Positions 45,928 to 58,690 of a stretch of 64,000 nt of DNA are shown piece by piece. Source of the DNA: Paramarasmius palmivorus (Eukaryota; Basidiomycota; Agaricomycetes; Agaricales; Marasmiaceae). A program made the position numbers and the translations under genes. How positions within the stretch are numbered: the first letter of the stretch is position 1; each line of letters starts with the position of its first letter. Under the pieces are notes generated by a model. The model saw only the letters and a program-made list of their open reading frames with translations. It searched no databases and had not been told where the DNA came from. The DNA is taken from assembly GCA_037176845.1 (NCBI GenBank), contig JAYKXP010000007.1:186001-250000 (forward strand), given 5' to 3'.

Positions 45928-48900
45928 GGTGGTGGACAGGGGAAAGGGCGTGGATAGGTCGAGGCTGGTATCATTACCTGGTATGTCATCGTGGAGAAGG
46001 TCACTTGACACTGCTTGGGAACGATCCGAGTCGGCCCGAATTTAGCGCCCGCGTTGTTGAGCGTCTGAACTACAAGAGTAGGCAAGGACTGCAGGTCGAG
46101 AAAGAACGGGTTCACTGCTTTATCGTTAGCAAGTGACCACAACGGCTTAGAAAGCATGTAGTAAACATAACTATAATGAAAGGGATTATTGCCTCCGGCG
46201 TGTATGACCGGGAAGATCCAGCAAAGTCCGTGTTCATCGAAGAACTCTTGACATACCATGATTTCGAAAGATCCGACCCCAATTGAAGTGGGTCAACACT
46301 TGCCACTGTGCTTGGCACATAAACGTGAAAACGTGAGATGGTATCACGCAAATGAGGATCGGATTTCTCCCGTTGATGAGAATGATTGATGATTGAGAAT
46401 CCAGAATCTCCCGGGTTCTACAAATGAGTGCAGTAAGACTGGCTGAGTCTATTTCATTTCCGCTACTGATTGATGACAGCTCAGTGAAAACAATGGCCGC
46501 TTGATATCGAGGCTCGGGTTACTGAGGTGGTTCACCTTTCTAAGCATAGAAAACGCCGCCTAGACGTCCCTTGACCCTTTAAGGCAAGATTCGCGTCGGA
46601 AGGGTGAGACGAGCGGTTGATCGTAGTCGAGGAAGGCACTACATCTTTGTTGGTTTCTAGCATTGAAGCAGATATTAGTATAAGCTGTATAATAAATAAA
46701 TTAATGCCAGGGCGGACCTAATGACCTCGCCCGGTGGACTACGCAAATATCGAGACCGATCTTCACGGCGCAGTAGCCAACAACATCCACATCCAACATC
46801 TTCGGCGGTGTAAAGCATGTAAAGGCTCGGGAGAATGCAAGAAGCTGAATAGCCTGGCTCTGACCAATGTGGGCGTCTCTTTCCCGTATGGCGTGGATTC
46901 CGCATGCCCAATTCCACTCTGATGCGCAAAACTGGGGTATTATTCAGTCGAAAACTAATTTCCTCAGAGATACAGGTCATACGCACCACCATCTCGTGAA
47001 GTCCATTTCCCAGCGTGCCATGAAACGCGCTTTCCTAAACGAGCAGCGTAAATCCCATCGAAATAGGATTTTAGAATTTGAGAGGTCACCTGTATTGGAG
47101 GATCTGCATGAAACCAATGGGGAAAGCCACCAGAAACGTGCTCCAAACGATGTCGACTCGGACGCCACACTCGTCAAAAATGACCAGTATGCTTTGACTC
47201 ACTGCCAAGTCCCGACTCCCATGACTGACGAATCGTGATTTTGAAAGATCCGAGTGGAATAGGATATGACAAGACGGCTACTGATACCGGATGGAGAAGA
47301 GGTATTTTGGCGGTCCACCGCTGACCCCTGCTAGGGCGTCCCGACGTGGAGATTTAACGATAGTAAACAGCTCGAGTCAGCCTACCCACATACGTTGACT
47401 CTTCCTGCGGAGGTCATTGGACACTCGAACCACCGATTGCATGTTCCGGGTGGCAAGATCCGTGCCCTCTGGCTTGCAAAAGCGTCTCAGTACTACACCA
47501 AGGAAGTCGTTCCTCTAAATCATGCCAGATTGCTCTTGAACGATATGGCACGTGTCCACCAGTCGACTAAAAATAATAGTGAACGATTTCTAGGTCCTAT
47601 GTAAGCAAAACAAGACCCGTGAATGCCCAAGAGTAATGTCAATGTCAAGTCCCGTACTAAGCCGCGACAAGCTGATAGCACTTGTGGGCTCCACACGTGC
47701 ACACACCCGTATCGTTCGGTGTAGAGTGATTGCGCACGTTTCAATTCATTGAAACTTTGAAATCACTGACATCCCCGGCCAAAAAGTGGACCCACAAGAA
47801 TCTCCCGTATGGTGTTGACCCCGCAGATGAATTCATAGCTATCTCTGGCCGTTGGCCCGGGAATCACCTATATGTACCCGATTGCTCGCTAGAAATGGCT
47901 CTACCGGGGGCGGGATAAAATGGTATCGAAATAGATATTTGATACATCTGGGAAGGTAAGTACTGAGCTTCAGAATAAACGGAAACCTACTCACGAGAAC
48001 GTCATATCTATCCCAATTTAGCTCCGACTCATCCTGAGCTATTTCCTCCGACGCCAAGCGTGTCCATAAGCTAACAACTCCGGAATTTCGCTCCGAAGAA
48101 TTTGAGATCAGAGGATGAATACGTCGCCTGCTCTTCACCTATGGGGAAGCGATAAAGGTTCGGGGACCTTACCTAGTTTTGCATTCGAACAACCTGCTTT
48201 GTCCCTTGTACCTGGTACCCTCGTCATAAGACTGGGCTCCAGATAGATATCGCATCAAATCAAGAGCTTCTGCTAGTGAAATAAACAGCTCGACTCCCGA
48301 ATCTTGCCTGAGTCCCAGGTTTTCAATTGACAACCCCTCTCCTTAACTCCTACTTACTCAACTTCGGCCCTAGGTAGTAAATAACGAGACACCCATGGGG
48401 TGTAAGCTAGTGTAACGTAGGGAATGATGATGAAAATCGTTTCACGTTTGACTACAATGTTAGAAAGACTTCGTTTGGATTGACAGACACAGGAATCTTA
48501 CCTCGGGTGTCTCCTTGATCTTTCGGAAGAAGCTCCTTTTGACTAGCCATGTCAGCGTTGTCACAATATCATAGCATTTTACAGACGGTCAAATCTTACA
48601 GACGCGCCACATTTTCCGAAGACACGAATATCAAGGACCTGTCCGACTTGAAAATCTGACTGGGTCTCTGCTAATCCCGGCCCGCGTTTTCAGCGCAGTT
48701 TAGGTCTGTGCGATCACTTGCTCCTCAGTAAATGCAATTGATTGAACCTGAAAGAGAAAGACTGAGTTAAAGAGCCGACCATGTTGCTTGTGCGGTATTC
48801 AGATAGCTCACCAATGGCAAAACCAGATGATTCTTGGCCCGGCTTCCTTCCAGTCAAGTTCAAAGCCTGTATCTTAAATCAAATTTCATATCGTTGTTTT

Positions 48901-51777
48901 GTTAGTTTTCCGTGAGTGTTAGAATGCCTTCAAACCGAGAGTGTTATCGAAAGGGAGAGAGGAGAAAGAAGGACACCGTGGGAACACATCCGCCCGTCGG
49001 GTGGGACAATTTGCAAGCATTGCAGCTTGCTGTTCCTCCACCGATCCTTCACACACGAAAAAAACCGGAGAGCTTCGATTATCTGTGCTTGCAGTCCACG
49101 ATACCTGCTTCATCGTCGCGGTATCTCTCGGTAAGTAGCCCTATTTGAAGCTAACAGTCGCCTTTTCGAGTTTCTGATTCCTTTCTCTCAGACCATCGTA
49201 CCTGCAACATAGGTTGTCGAACTCCCTTCCTTACACTGTTTAGGGACAAGGATGATTAATGCAGAGGATGCTGAATAGTATCGAACCATTTTCGACCACC
49301 CCATGCCCGCTTTATCGAGTTTTTCGCTGGCATTCGAATACGACGTCGGAGTAACCAAGCACGAAGTGTCAAGTTGGATGACCCAGCGACGGGAATTTGA
49401 AACCTCACCCGTAGGGTCATCGTAGGGTATACGTATCGTACACGAAATGGATCTAAAGAGGTATAAACTGCGCTTATCAGAAGTAGTGCATTACTGACAA
49501 CACCAGTCACTTACAGACAAATAGCGATGTGCGACACTTTCTTGAGTATGTGATCTGTCCTCTTAATTGGCCTCATTTATTGAGTTTGGGACAGGATGGC
49601 GCTCGCACATGCTCTGAGTATCAGCGATCTTGCCAATAATCATACCTCCATGGTGGTTTCTGAGTGCACGAAAGAATGTCGAGAAAAACGTCTCATCCAT
49701 CTCTGGTCAACACGAATCTTGTCTTGCCACCACCAAACGATTGTATAGGGAATGGAAGGGAAGGGAGGAAGTGGTCCGACCTTTCCTACAAACCATTGTT
49801 TTATGGCACCCTTCCATATACTGAGCGGAAAACGTCCGTTAGCATTAGGATGGCTATCGTCATGGTGTTAGCTAAGCCATGCATATGGTTACAAGGCGTC
49901 CGCATGTGGCTTTGTACTTTGAGATTTCAAGATCTCATCGATTCCCATCGCCAGCACATTCCTTCTTCCATTCAACGTCAGCTCGAGCAGACGCCAGAAG
50001 CGCAGGTCTCTTAGACGAAGCCGGAATTTCTGTCAAGCGCTCACAATAGTCCAGAAGAAGTATGACACGGCATGACTCACCCGGCAGTGCGTCAGCAAAT
50101 TCTCGAATACTAGATGGGGGGCATCTTTCACCGGTCCGCGGCGGTTTTGTGCGACGTTGAGCATGAAGAAGACCCGTTCAGGATAATGTCCGCGGAGCGA
50201 AAGGGCCAAACCAGCCTATTTCCGAGATGGGAATCGATGGCACCGATTTTGTGGACAGTGAATGGTGTTGCGGCTGATGGTCTCGACAGCCTGAGAGAAC
50301 CATGTTTTCGCTCTCCTTTGGATGTCGGCTGCTCGGCCAGTCATGGAAATGGTGCGCCAGGCGAGTTCTTCGGGCATCGATGTCGTACTTATCTGGATCA
50401 TTCTCAGGATTTTATGAAGACACGGGAAACGCCGCCCTGAATAGGTGGTTTGAGCGGGTTGTATACATGGCAGTGTGTTTGAGACTGGTGAGTATAATTG
50501 AAGACGCTGGCATCATGATGCTAAATTGCTCATTGGTATTGATTGTTCTGTAGGCAACGATTTATCATAACGGCGTTTCGGAGAATTTACTGGCTACAGC
50601 GCAAATTTCGCATTCAATGAGATTCAATGGGAATCCCGAGTATCGAAGTGCTCGTTCTCGTATCGGAAACTTACGAGAATGACGTAGGAGGCGCCATGAC
50701 ACTTGCTTGGACCCATTACACCTACTAAGGAACAAGATACACATATGCCTCATGCTCAAAGGACCCTGGCGATATGGTAGACGACGGCTAAAGGATCTTA
50801 CAAATCGGAATATTCAGCGGTCGTCGCGACTCCGGTGATCCTCGGTCGTGAGCTCAGGTCTGTTCTTGATGACGATTGGCAGTAAAAGATCCTTAGTTTC
50901 ATGGTGTGATTACATGCCAAGAAGAACAAAGGAACGGTTGTTTGCTGTCGCCTTTCTGATGGCAGCAAAAATAAATCTTCGAGCGATATGACGTTGTGAC
51001 GACCCGTGCGGTAAGCCTTCATTATTATAACGTCCGGGAGTGTCTCCGTTAATCCCTCCACTATTTTCAATGCAGATTAACACGTTCCATTCTTTGAAAG
51101 AGGATTACGTTCAGCTGCCGCCAAAAATCCGCTAACCAATTTTGAACACAATGTGTGGTTTTGCGCCGCTGTGGGCTTCCAAGCCGTTGTAAATATGTCC
51201 AATTCGATACCGCTTCCGGCACCGGAAGGTGAGAATTGGTTATACAATCCAAGAATGACACTGATCAAGAGATTCATCAGAGAATGACATGTCGTCTTCA
51301 GCCAACAATAACTATACGACGGGTCTAGCAGGTGCCACCACCGAGGGTCGTCTAGCGGGTTTATGCTTCTCTTCAAAAGCAGAACATCTTAAACTCTATC
51401 AGGTTCCTCCCATGCTGTCTCCCGCATTTAATCGAGTGACGGTTCCTTGGAAGTACCTCCGTAATCCTCCATAGGGATTTAACTCGAAGTTCCCGTTAGA
51501 TCTGGGGTTGCTCGGTGATGTTGAACAGGGTTCAATGTGGTAAAAAGAGTAAACGTTCCGGCTATATGATAGGAAACCCTCCTGATCAAGCATGTCAGCT
51601 GCCATCTCGCCCAGTGGGACGCTGACCGTGATGAAGGGCCCTGTCAATTAGATTAAGCCATATAATTGCATCTCCCCTCTCGCACCTATCGTTGATAACC
51701 CTCCACCCATCACGGTTAGTTTCGAAATTCCCGCTTCTCTCTTCCTCGCTCACCTTCCACCTCTCCCTCACTATCAG
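45928..51777. other. 5.8 kb gene-poor stretch with scattered coding-like fragments
   Basis: No gene could be built. Frames worth noting: 45846-46259 minus and 46112-46351 minus upstream of SEC14; 46718-47238 plus, where an ATG at 46718 (MTSPGGLRKYRDRSSRRSSQ) could splice to a polar stretch ending MTDES at 47238; and 48150-48890 minus, where several intron-like GT...AG spans separate short frames (such as LNLTGRKPGQESSGFAIG) that are then interrupted by stops. The phrase CTCCCGTATGGTGTTGAC (47802) has a diverged partner near 46881. No reverse-transcriptase, transposase, terminal repeats or tRNA were found by eye. The stretch may be decayed genes or spacer. Confidence 0.45.
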
Positions 51778-53295
51778 ATGCAGAAAATCTCCACTCAAAC
51801 TCCCTCAAAATACAAATGGTCTACGGCGGGTAATATACTGGTCGGCAACACAGCACCTTCGATGGGCAACGGTGGTCTACCACTCGAACTCCTCATGCAC
51901 ACGATGAAGTTTGTCGAATCTCGAGAACACCTCCAGGATTGCTCCTTGGTTTCCCAGGTGTGGCGCGTAGCTGCTCAAAGCGAAATCTTCTCTACCATCA
52001 CCATTCGAAACGAGTCAGAATGTCGGTTTTGGGACGATAAATTCTCTCAATCCCCTCATTTGGCAAGTTTTGTTCGAAATCTCAAGTTGAGGGATCCCAA
52101 AAGCCACGCAAGCGAGGTCGATCCTCCGCAGTATTTAGTTGGGGGCGGTGTCGCGGAGAGGCTCTTAAAGAGGTTGACGCACGTTCGGTCGCTTTCTGTG
52201 GATTCCTTCCACTTGTGGGGAATGGTCGAGAGACAAGTTGTGTTTAAGTATAAAGCTCTGGAGAGTCTGGAGCTGTATAATATCTCCCTGGGAAAAGCTC
52301 TGGATTTGATAGAGTTTATACTGGAACTCCCACAGCTCACTCGCTTGACGATGGGACGTGCATCGGCAATAGGGAGAAGCGGACTGCAGAACGCACTGTT
52401 GGATTTCGAGAACGCAGCTGAAAGCGGTATCTGGTTGCGGGGTCTACGGCCGAAGTCTGGAATGATTGGTATGCCGAAACGCCTTTCGTTTCTATGCCTT
52501 TACGACGTGGAAGCGTGTGTTGATACGCTCATGTGGTTGACGGGGCAAGCTTTTGACTTGTCAAATATCCAGGAGCTGTGTCTGTTCTGGTTGTGTTTTG
52601 GGGACGACGCCTCGGAGATATCGTTACCCAACGATTATTTCAATCCGCTCGACGAGTTGATTCGGCTGGTTGGGAGTCGTGTGCGGGTGCTGCATTTGGG
52701 AATGCCGATATACACGGAGGATGAGGCTGGGCAGGCTTTCACAACTAATGACTATGATGTCGTTTGCAGTAAGCCTATAAAAATTTCTTATCTCGTCGAT
52801 TAACTGATTTACTGGCTCCCAGCACATCTCTCCAAATCTAGAATTCTATCACACTTCACTGAGCTCGAAACAATCACTTTGAGCTACGTCGATTTTGACG
52901 ACTGCCAGGACACATTACCTGTAGCCCTTCAGGCAGCTGTCTCACTTCTTTCAACTCTTTCCGCACCCAGGCTGCGCGAAATCTCACTCGAAGAGGTCGA
53001 TATCAAGTTAGATCTAACGAGAAATATGCGGGGAATTGGGACGTTACCCGAGTGGCGAGTACTAGATGATCTAGTGACAGGGACGGCGTTTCCTGTGCTG
53101 AAAGAGGTTAACATCTCCTTGAGCATTATTTGCAGGTCTCGTTCGTCACTCGCAAACGATGTAGCCGGAAAAACGCCCGACCGACCGATAGTTACCTCTG
53201 AGCAGGTCGAGACTGTCATAGGGAATTGTATGCCCAAGGCTGTAGGAAAAGGGTTGTTGACTCTGGATATGTACGTAGAGAACTTGTCATTGTAA
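51778..53295 (+). CDS. F-box-like protein with leucine-rich C-terminal region
   Basis: Two exons (intron about 52768-52831) give about 480 residues. The F-box-like segment is near the N-terminus: GGLPLELLMHTMKFVESREH, LQDCSLVSQVWRVAAQSEIF. The rest has a repeating hydrophobic pattern of leucine-rich-repeat type (HVRSLSVDSFHLWGM, ALESLELYNISLGKALDLIE, QLTRLTMG, NIQELCLFWLCFGDD, RVRVLHLGMPIY, then after the intron FTELETITLSYVDFDDCQDT and APRLREISLEEVDIK). Such proteins usually link substrates to an SCF ubiquitin ligase and are greatly expanded in agarics. Start is the first ATG (51778). The stop at 53295 follows TCATTG; the TAAGT just there could also be a donor, so the C-terminus might extend. 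Substrate unknown. Confidence 0.8.
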
Positions 53296-53819
53296 GTAGG
53301 AAACGCTGACTACTTTACCTGAAAAAGGACAGTTATTGAGCAAGCGCAAGGACTAGAATCTGCATGAGCACTCGGCGGCATGGGCATAGTCCCTTCACAG
53401 AAGTCACCAACTACCGAGACGATTAGCACGACGGAACTGTCTATTTCGACGTGTCCGTGTCAATGAAATGTGATCCGCCACAATTATTTACGAACATTGC
53501 CTCTAGGAAAGATACCCAGCTCAACATTCGACCCGGCTCCGAAGTTTTGGCTCTTCCTTCACACCCTTCAACATTCTTCGTTTTTGTCCCATACATTTAC
53601 TTCTTTCAGGCAACTCCGATTGGTTCCTCCCGAGTAGATCGGAGAACAGGACCGAGAGGAGTGGCGGGCCCTATAGATGGAGTAGCTTGAGAAGTTAGTT
53701 GCGCAGCGCGTGTAACCTTCTATACTATTTCTATCCATCGCTGACCGATGCTTTGTATTCCTTTGTCTTTGTCGAATATAAATACCGGCAGTCAGCCCCG
53801 TGGACTGATCATATTTATC
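53296..53819. other. Gap between F-box gene and methyltransferase array
   Basis: 524 bases. Short frames only (for example 53451-53690). A TATA-like AATATAAATAC is present at about 53775-53785, about 40 bases before the ATG at 53820 of the first methyltransferase. Confidence 0.4.
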
Positions 53820-54762
53820 ATGCTTAACGAAACAGATATCGGACGCGCAAGATGAGCGTTCATCTCCCTGGCCTCACATTTTCACTGACTATTATTGACT
53901 CTACACTAGGTTGGACAAACAGTTCTGGTTTTATAAGAATGTCCACGATCGTAATTTAATCATCGACCCGAAAGTCGCCGTCCCGCTAGATGGTGCAGTC
54001 CTCGACGCAGCAACAGGACCAGGTGCGTAGGAATACATTCCATGCATTGAATGTCCCTGCATCATATATGAAAAATTAGGTACATGGATTCGAGCACTTG
54101 CCAAAGAGTTCTCACCTTCGATATCCATGCATGCCGTGGATATCGCACCAGGTCTTTGGACATCGACTACGGCCGTTGTCCCACCCAACGTCCACTACAC
54201 CGTGGCTTCCGTCACTCTTCTGCCGAACGACTGGACAAACAAGTTCGATCTTGTTAATCAGGCATTCCTTTACGCTTACCTCAAAGCGCCTGATTGGGCA
54301 TTGAACATACCCGAACTATACCGCGTCACCAAACCAGGAGGTCACATTCAACTTATCGAACCCACGGGGAGGCGTGCAAAGCTTCCTTCAGATCTTGCGG
54401 CGAGCAAGATCCAAGAGGTTCCTCTCGGCGCTGCTAGGATGAACGGGAGCCTGGAAAATATAGTATCTGGACTACCGCCCATACTTGAAACTGCTGGCTT
54501 TCACGACATTACTGTCGAAGTAAAGCCTCCACCTAGGCTTGATATGGCAAGGGACGAAGCAGTGGTTGAGGGATTGGATTACTTGGAAATCCTGTTCGAT
54601 GCTATGGAGGATTTTGTCATATCTCATGAAGAGTTTGGCGTGAAGAATAAAGAGGAGTATGATGCATTGCGCCAGAGGCATATCGAAGAGGTTAGAGAAA
54701 GCGATTCACCAATAGGGGTTGAGCTTTGTTACATTTGTGCTAGGAAGCCTGTAGCTGCTTAA
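53820..54762 (+). CDS. SAM-dependent methyltransferase 1, first splice donor altered
   Basis: Class I methyltransferase fold. The SAM motif is split by an intron: VLDAATGP, then GTWIRALAKEFS. Further features: MHAVDIAPGLW, VPPNVHYTVASVTLLPNDWT, NKFDLVNQAFLYAYLKAPDW and the YRVTKPGGHIQLIEPTGRR motif; C-terminal VELCYICARKPVAA. By comparison with the paralogs, exon 1 should be a short segment ending ...GRAR and the intron 53852-53909 should begin with GT; here it begins AT (AAG|ATGAGC), while the acceptor and phase are intact (R-LDKQFWFYKN). The exon-1 start (ATG 53820, MLNETDIG) is shorter than in the paralogs (which start MSEDP or MSDEQ). The copy may thus be mis-spliced or use another first exon. 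It is the only array member on the plus strand and the most diverged. Confidence 0.75.
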
Positions 54763-55115
54763 TATTCTACTTGCGAAAAAATCGACAGCGAGTGTCATGG
54801 TTTTGACCGCTAGCTGCTAGAAAGTTCTGAATCTCTTTGCCGTTGAGTTCCTAACTTTATACATATGTACATACCATGTATTATCCTCTAATGATTTAGT
54901 CTATCAATACTCCCGTGCTTGATTCGTGCCGATAATTGTTTCTCAAAAGAGAGGAAAGACCATCGATTCTGTGGATCTGAAGTGAAGATGTAGTGATGGT
55001 GGAAGGTGAAAGTGATGAGAAACCCTACGCGCATCTCTTTCTAAAACCTCCAACATCGAGTTCTGTAATCCCTAGCTCAAGTCTTTTGATGGCAAGGTAC
55101 GTATTTTTAAATAAT
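54763..55115. other. Convergent 3' gap between methyltransferases 1 and 2
   Basis: 353 bases, no gene or repeat seen. Confidence 0.4.
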
Positions 55116-56081
55116 CTAGGCCGGTTTTTTGGCGCAGATGAAGCAAAATTCTAGCCCGGTCGCGGCGACCATTTCCTCCGGCTCTGTCTCAAATTTCTCA
55201 ACCAATTCGTCGAAATCCTTTTCGTCTTTCACTATACCAAAGCCATCATTCAGCAGGACCACTTCCTTCATCGCAACTAGAGACTTTTTCGCTATCTCCA
55301 ATGCCTCTACGCCCTCTTCTCCACCAAAACGCCTCCCAAGTTTCGGCGCAGCCTTGATCTGAACCCTCACATCACAAAAACCGACATTCTCAAGCATGGA
55401 AGGTACCTCGCATGGTACACTTTCCAAATACCCCGCCTTCTTCTTGAGGCCAGACCAAAATTCCCATACTGCCCTCGCGGCGGTGCCTTCGGGTGGCTTT
55501 GGGTACACCGGTAGTCCAGTCACGTCAACTAGCTGGAGATTTCCACCTGGCTTCGTCACCCGGTACAGTTCTGCAACATCAAGAGGCCAATCAGAAGCTT
55601 TAAGGGAAGAGCCAAGGAGAGATTGGTTAACGAGATCGAATTTGCTGGACCAGTCTTTCGGGAGAGAGGTCACGGAAGAGACAGTATAGTGCACATTGGG
55701 CGGTACATCATGGGAAGGCCATAAAGTCGGGGCAAGATCCACTGCGTACAGCTTTGTCGTGGGTGGGAGCTCCTTGGCGAGTGATAGGACCCAGGCGCCT
55801 AGCGATTCGATTAGTATCAGCCCTGATACTTGTCTACTCGTGCTCGCCTGTTCCTGTTGCTGCGTCGAGTACTGCGCCATCAAGAGGGACACTAACCGCT
55901 GGGTCGACGATCAGATTACGGTTGTGGAAGGTCTTGTAGAACTCGAACATTTGGTTCAACCTAAGAACCGCGTTGGTATCTACTTTGGGCGTGAATAGAC
56001 GTCTTCATCTGACCTTTCCCGTTCCGCATCTCCTCTGTTGAGGACCACAAAGTTTGAATGAGAGCTTGGGTCTTCGGACAT
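55116..56081 (-). CDS. SAM-dependent methyltransferase 2, with GC-AG second intron
   Basis: Intact array member of about 285 residues. Exon 1 MSEDPSSHSNFVVLNRGDAE then RER joins LNQMFEFYKTFHNRNLIVDP. The SAM motif is split at LDAATGTG|AWVLSLAKELPP by an intron (55799-55847) whose donor is GC (ACAG|GCGAGC): no GT alternative keeps the frame. The other minus-strand members have no intron here, whereas methyltransferase 1 has one at the same place with GT. Then LYAVDLAPTLWPSHDVPPNV, DVAELYRVTKPGGNLQLVDV and GLEFCFICAKKPA. Substrate unknown; related proteins in agarics are mostly uncharacterised natural-product or small-molecule methyltransferases. Confidence 0.85.
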
Positions 56082-56325
56082 GGCTGGGGTAAGAAAAGAA
56101 GCGTATCTAACAGGTAAGACATTCTTAGCACGTTGCGTCTTCGGAATATCGGCGGTTTCCCATTGAATTGATTACAATTAGCAGGTTAAATCTATTTCAG
56201 AAGAGGTCAATTTTGATCTGGGATATAACAAGCGCATCTTCGGTCCGGGTGAGGAGCCAGCGGAAACTGGCTTGCTTCGATTCATTCACGCACACGGGCG
56301 TACTGACCGATTGTAAGCAGACCGA

Positions 56326-57242
56326 TCAAAGAGGTTTCCTAGCGCAGATAAAACACATCTCCCATCCACTATTACCTTCTCCGTCTTCTTCTTCCTTCAC
56401 AAATCTCTCGACCAATGCATCAAATTCTTTCTCATCCTTTACCACCCCGAGTCCCCCGTGGGACATAACTGCATCCTTCGCTCCGTTCAGAAACTCCTTG
56501 TCAATTTCCAGAGCTTCCTCGCCTTCCTGATTCCCGAGCCGCCTGCCCAGCCTTGGTGGAGCCTTTATATGAACGCTCACGTCGCAAAAACCTGCATCTT
56601 CGAGCATTTGCGGAACCTGAGACGGTGCACTGTCCAGATATCCTCCTTTTTCTTTGACTCGAACCCATAGCTTATACACCTGCCTGGCTGCGGTACCTTC
56701 AGGCGGCTCGGAGTATGCCGGTATTCCCGTCACCTCGAAAAGTTGGATATAACCACTAGGTTTGGTAACGCGGTAGAGCTCTGCTATGTACAGAGGCCAT
56801 TCGGTGGCTTTGAGCGAACCGGAGAGCAGGGACTGGTGAACAAAGTCGAATTTGGAGTCCCATTCCTTGGGCAGAGACGTGACAGAAGAAACTGTATATT
56901 GGACGTTGGGTGGTGCCTCGGAAGGAAGCCAAAGCGCTGGCGCCAGGTCTACCGCATGCAACGACACGGACGCTGGTAGTTCCTTTGCAAGCGAGAGTAT
57001 CCATGCACCTGTTCCTGTTGCCGCATCAAGGACTGCGCTAGCAGGAGAAATGGTGATCCCTGGGTTGATAATCAGGTTGTGATTGTAGAATTTCTTGTAG
57101 TAGAACTGAAACTGTCGGTTCAATCTGCCAATGGGTCGTAGAACACTTTTGTAGATATAGTCGTTTCATGTTACCTTTCTCGTTCTACATCTCCTCTTTT
57201 CATGACGACATAATTAGATTTAGTATTCTGCTCGTCCGACAT
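56326..57242 (-). CDS. SAM-dependent methyltransferase 3
   Basis: Intact, two exons (intron about 57125-57174). Exon 1 opens MSDEQNTKSNYVVMKRGDVE then RER and joins LNRQFQFYYKKFYNHNLIIN. SAM motif VLDAATGTGAWILSLAKELP is unsplit. Then VSLHAVDLAPALWLPSEAPP, LYIAELYRVTKPSGYIQLFE and the C-terminus GWEMCFICARKPL. About 285 residues. Very similar to the neighbouring broken copy (57587-58498), including the 3' boundary sequence, so these two arose by a recent tandem duplication. Function unknown. Confidence 0.87.
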
Positions 57243-57586
57243 CTTCGAGTATTTGGATGGGACAGATTATCAGCGAATACCTGCAGCGCCCGATGATAAA
57301 GTCTTGTTTCAAGACTAGGAGCAGATGACGTTCAATAAACACGCAGCAATATTTAGACGTACTAAGTAGTAACGTGCACGACGATTCCCGCCAGAGCGCT
57401 ATTCATACCTGGTCGTTAGGCGCGATCCCAAGCTGAGCCTTATTGAGTTACTTATTTCCACGGACTCGGATACAATATAATAAAATCACAAAACAAACGG
57501 TGACACATCGCGGGACCACCAAACAGCGATCGTCGGCTGAACCGTCTTTGAGAATGCGTTAGTATACTTACACTGACTAGGACAAG

Positions 57587-58498
57587 CTAGAACATCGCAG
57601 GCTTCCTAGCGCAGATAAAACACCTCTCCCATCCACTATCACCCTCTCCGTCTTCTTCTTCCTTCACAAACCTCTCGACCAATGCATCAAATTCTTTCTC
57701 GTCCTTTACCACCCCAAGTCCCCCATGGGCCATAACTGCATCCTTTGCTCCGTTCAGAAACCTCTTTTCGATTTCCAGAGCTTCCTCGCCTTCCTGATTC
57801 CCGAGCCGCCTGCCCAACCTCGGTGGAGCCTTTATATGAGCACTCACATCGCAAAACCCGGCGTCTTCGAGCATTTGCAGTACCTGAGACGGTACATTGT
57901 CCAGATACCCTCCTTTTTCTCTGATCTGAACCCATAGCTTATACACCTGCATGGCTGTGGTACCTTGAGGCGGCCCGGAGCATGCCGGTATTCCTGTCGC
58001 TTCGAAAAGTTGGATATAACCACCATGTTTAGTAACGCGGTAGAGCTCTGCTATGTACAGAGGCCATTAGGTAGCTTTGAGCGAACCGGAGAGCAGGGAT
58101 TGGTGAACAAAGTCGAATTTGGAGTCCCATTCCTTGGGGAGAGACGTGACGGAAGAAACTGTGTAGTGGACGTTGGGTGGTGTCTCGGAAGGACGCCAAA
58201 GCGATGGCGCGAGGTCTACCGCGTGGAATGGTAGTTCCTTAGCTAATGACAGGATCCATGCACCTGTTCCTGTCGCTGCCTCAAGTACTGCGCCATTTGT
58301 TGGAATGGTGACGCCTGGGTTTACAATCAGTTTATGATCGTAGTATATCTTGTAGAAGAAACGAAATTGTCGGTTCAGTCTGAGGGGTGACTTTGAGCTT
58401 GTTTGAAACGCTAGTCGCTCATGGAAATCTGACCTTTCTCGTTCTACATCTCCTCTATCCATGACGAGATAATTGGACTTTAAACCTTTGTCAGACAT
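57587..58498 (-). pseudogene. SAM-dependent methyltransferase 4, broken by one nonsense codon
   Basis: Sister of methyltransferase 3. Exon 1 (MSDKGLKSNYLVMDRGDVER) and its intron are intact, as is EAATGTGAWILSLAKELP; four or five residues present in the sisters (before HAVDLAPSLW) are missing. A TAA at 58067-58069 replaces the Glu codon of the sister in the segment SLLSGSLKAT-stop-WPLYIAELYR. Downstream the frame is completely open to the normal end at 57587 (CFICARKPAMF), and an internal ATG begins a 121-codon frame. With one disabling change and otherwise coding-quality sequence, the loss is recent, or the stop is allelic. Confidence 0.88.
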
Positions 58499-58690
58499 GA
58501 TGAAGTCGTTCGATAAGAGGAATTTTGTAACAGCAAGAGACCACTTTATTGGTCTACTAAGATTTCTCACCTTCCTGCTACTTATCCTTATCTTAAGCGC
58601 CACAGCGTGTGTGAACTGAATGGACGGCAAGTAATCAGGCGGGGCGACCAGAGATGCAACAAAACTCTGATTTGATATCCGAGGACTTTA

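Noticed and set aside
45928..51777. Transposable element in the gene-poor stretch
   Set aside because: No terminal repeats, target-site duplications, transposase or reverse-transcriptase motifs could be seen.
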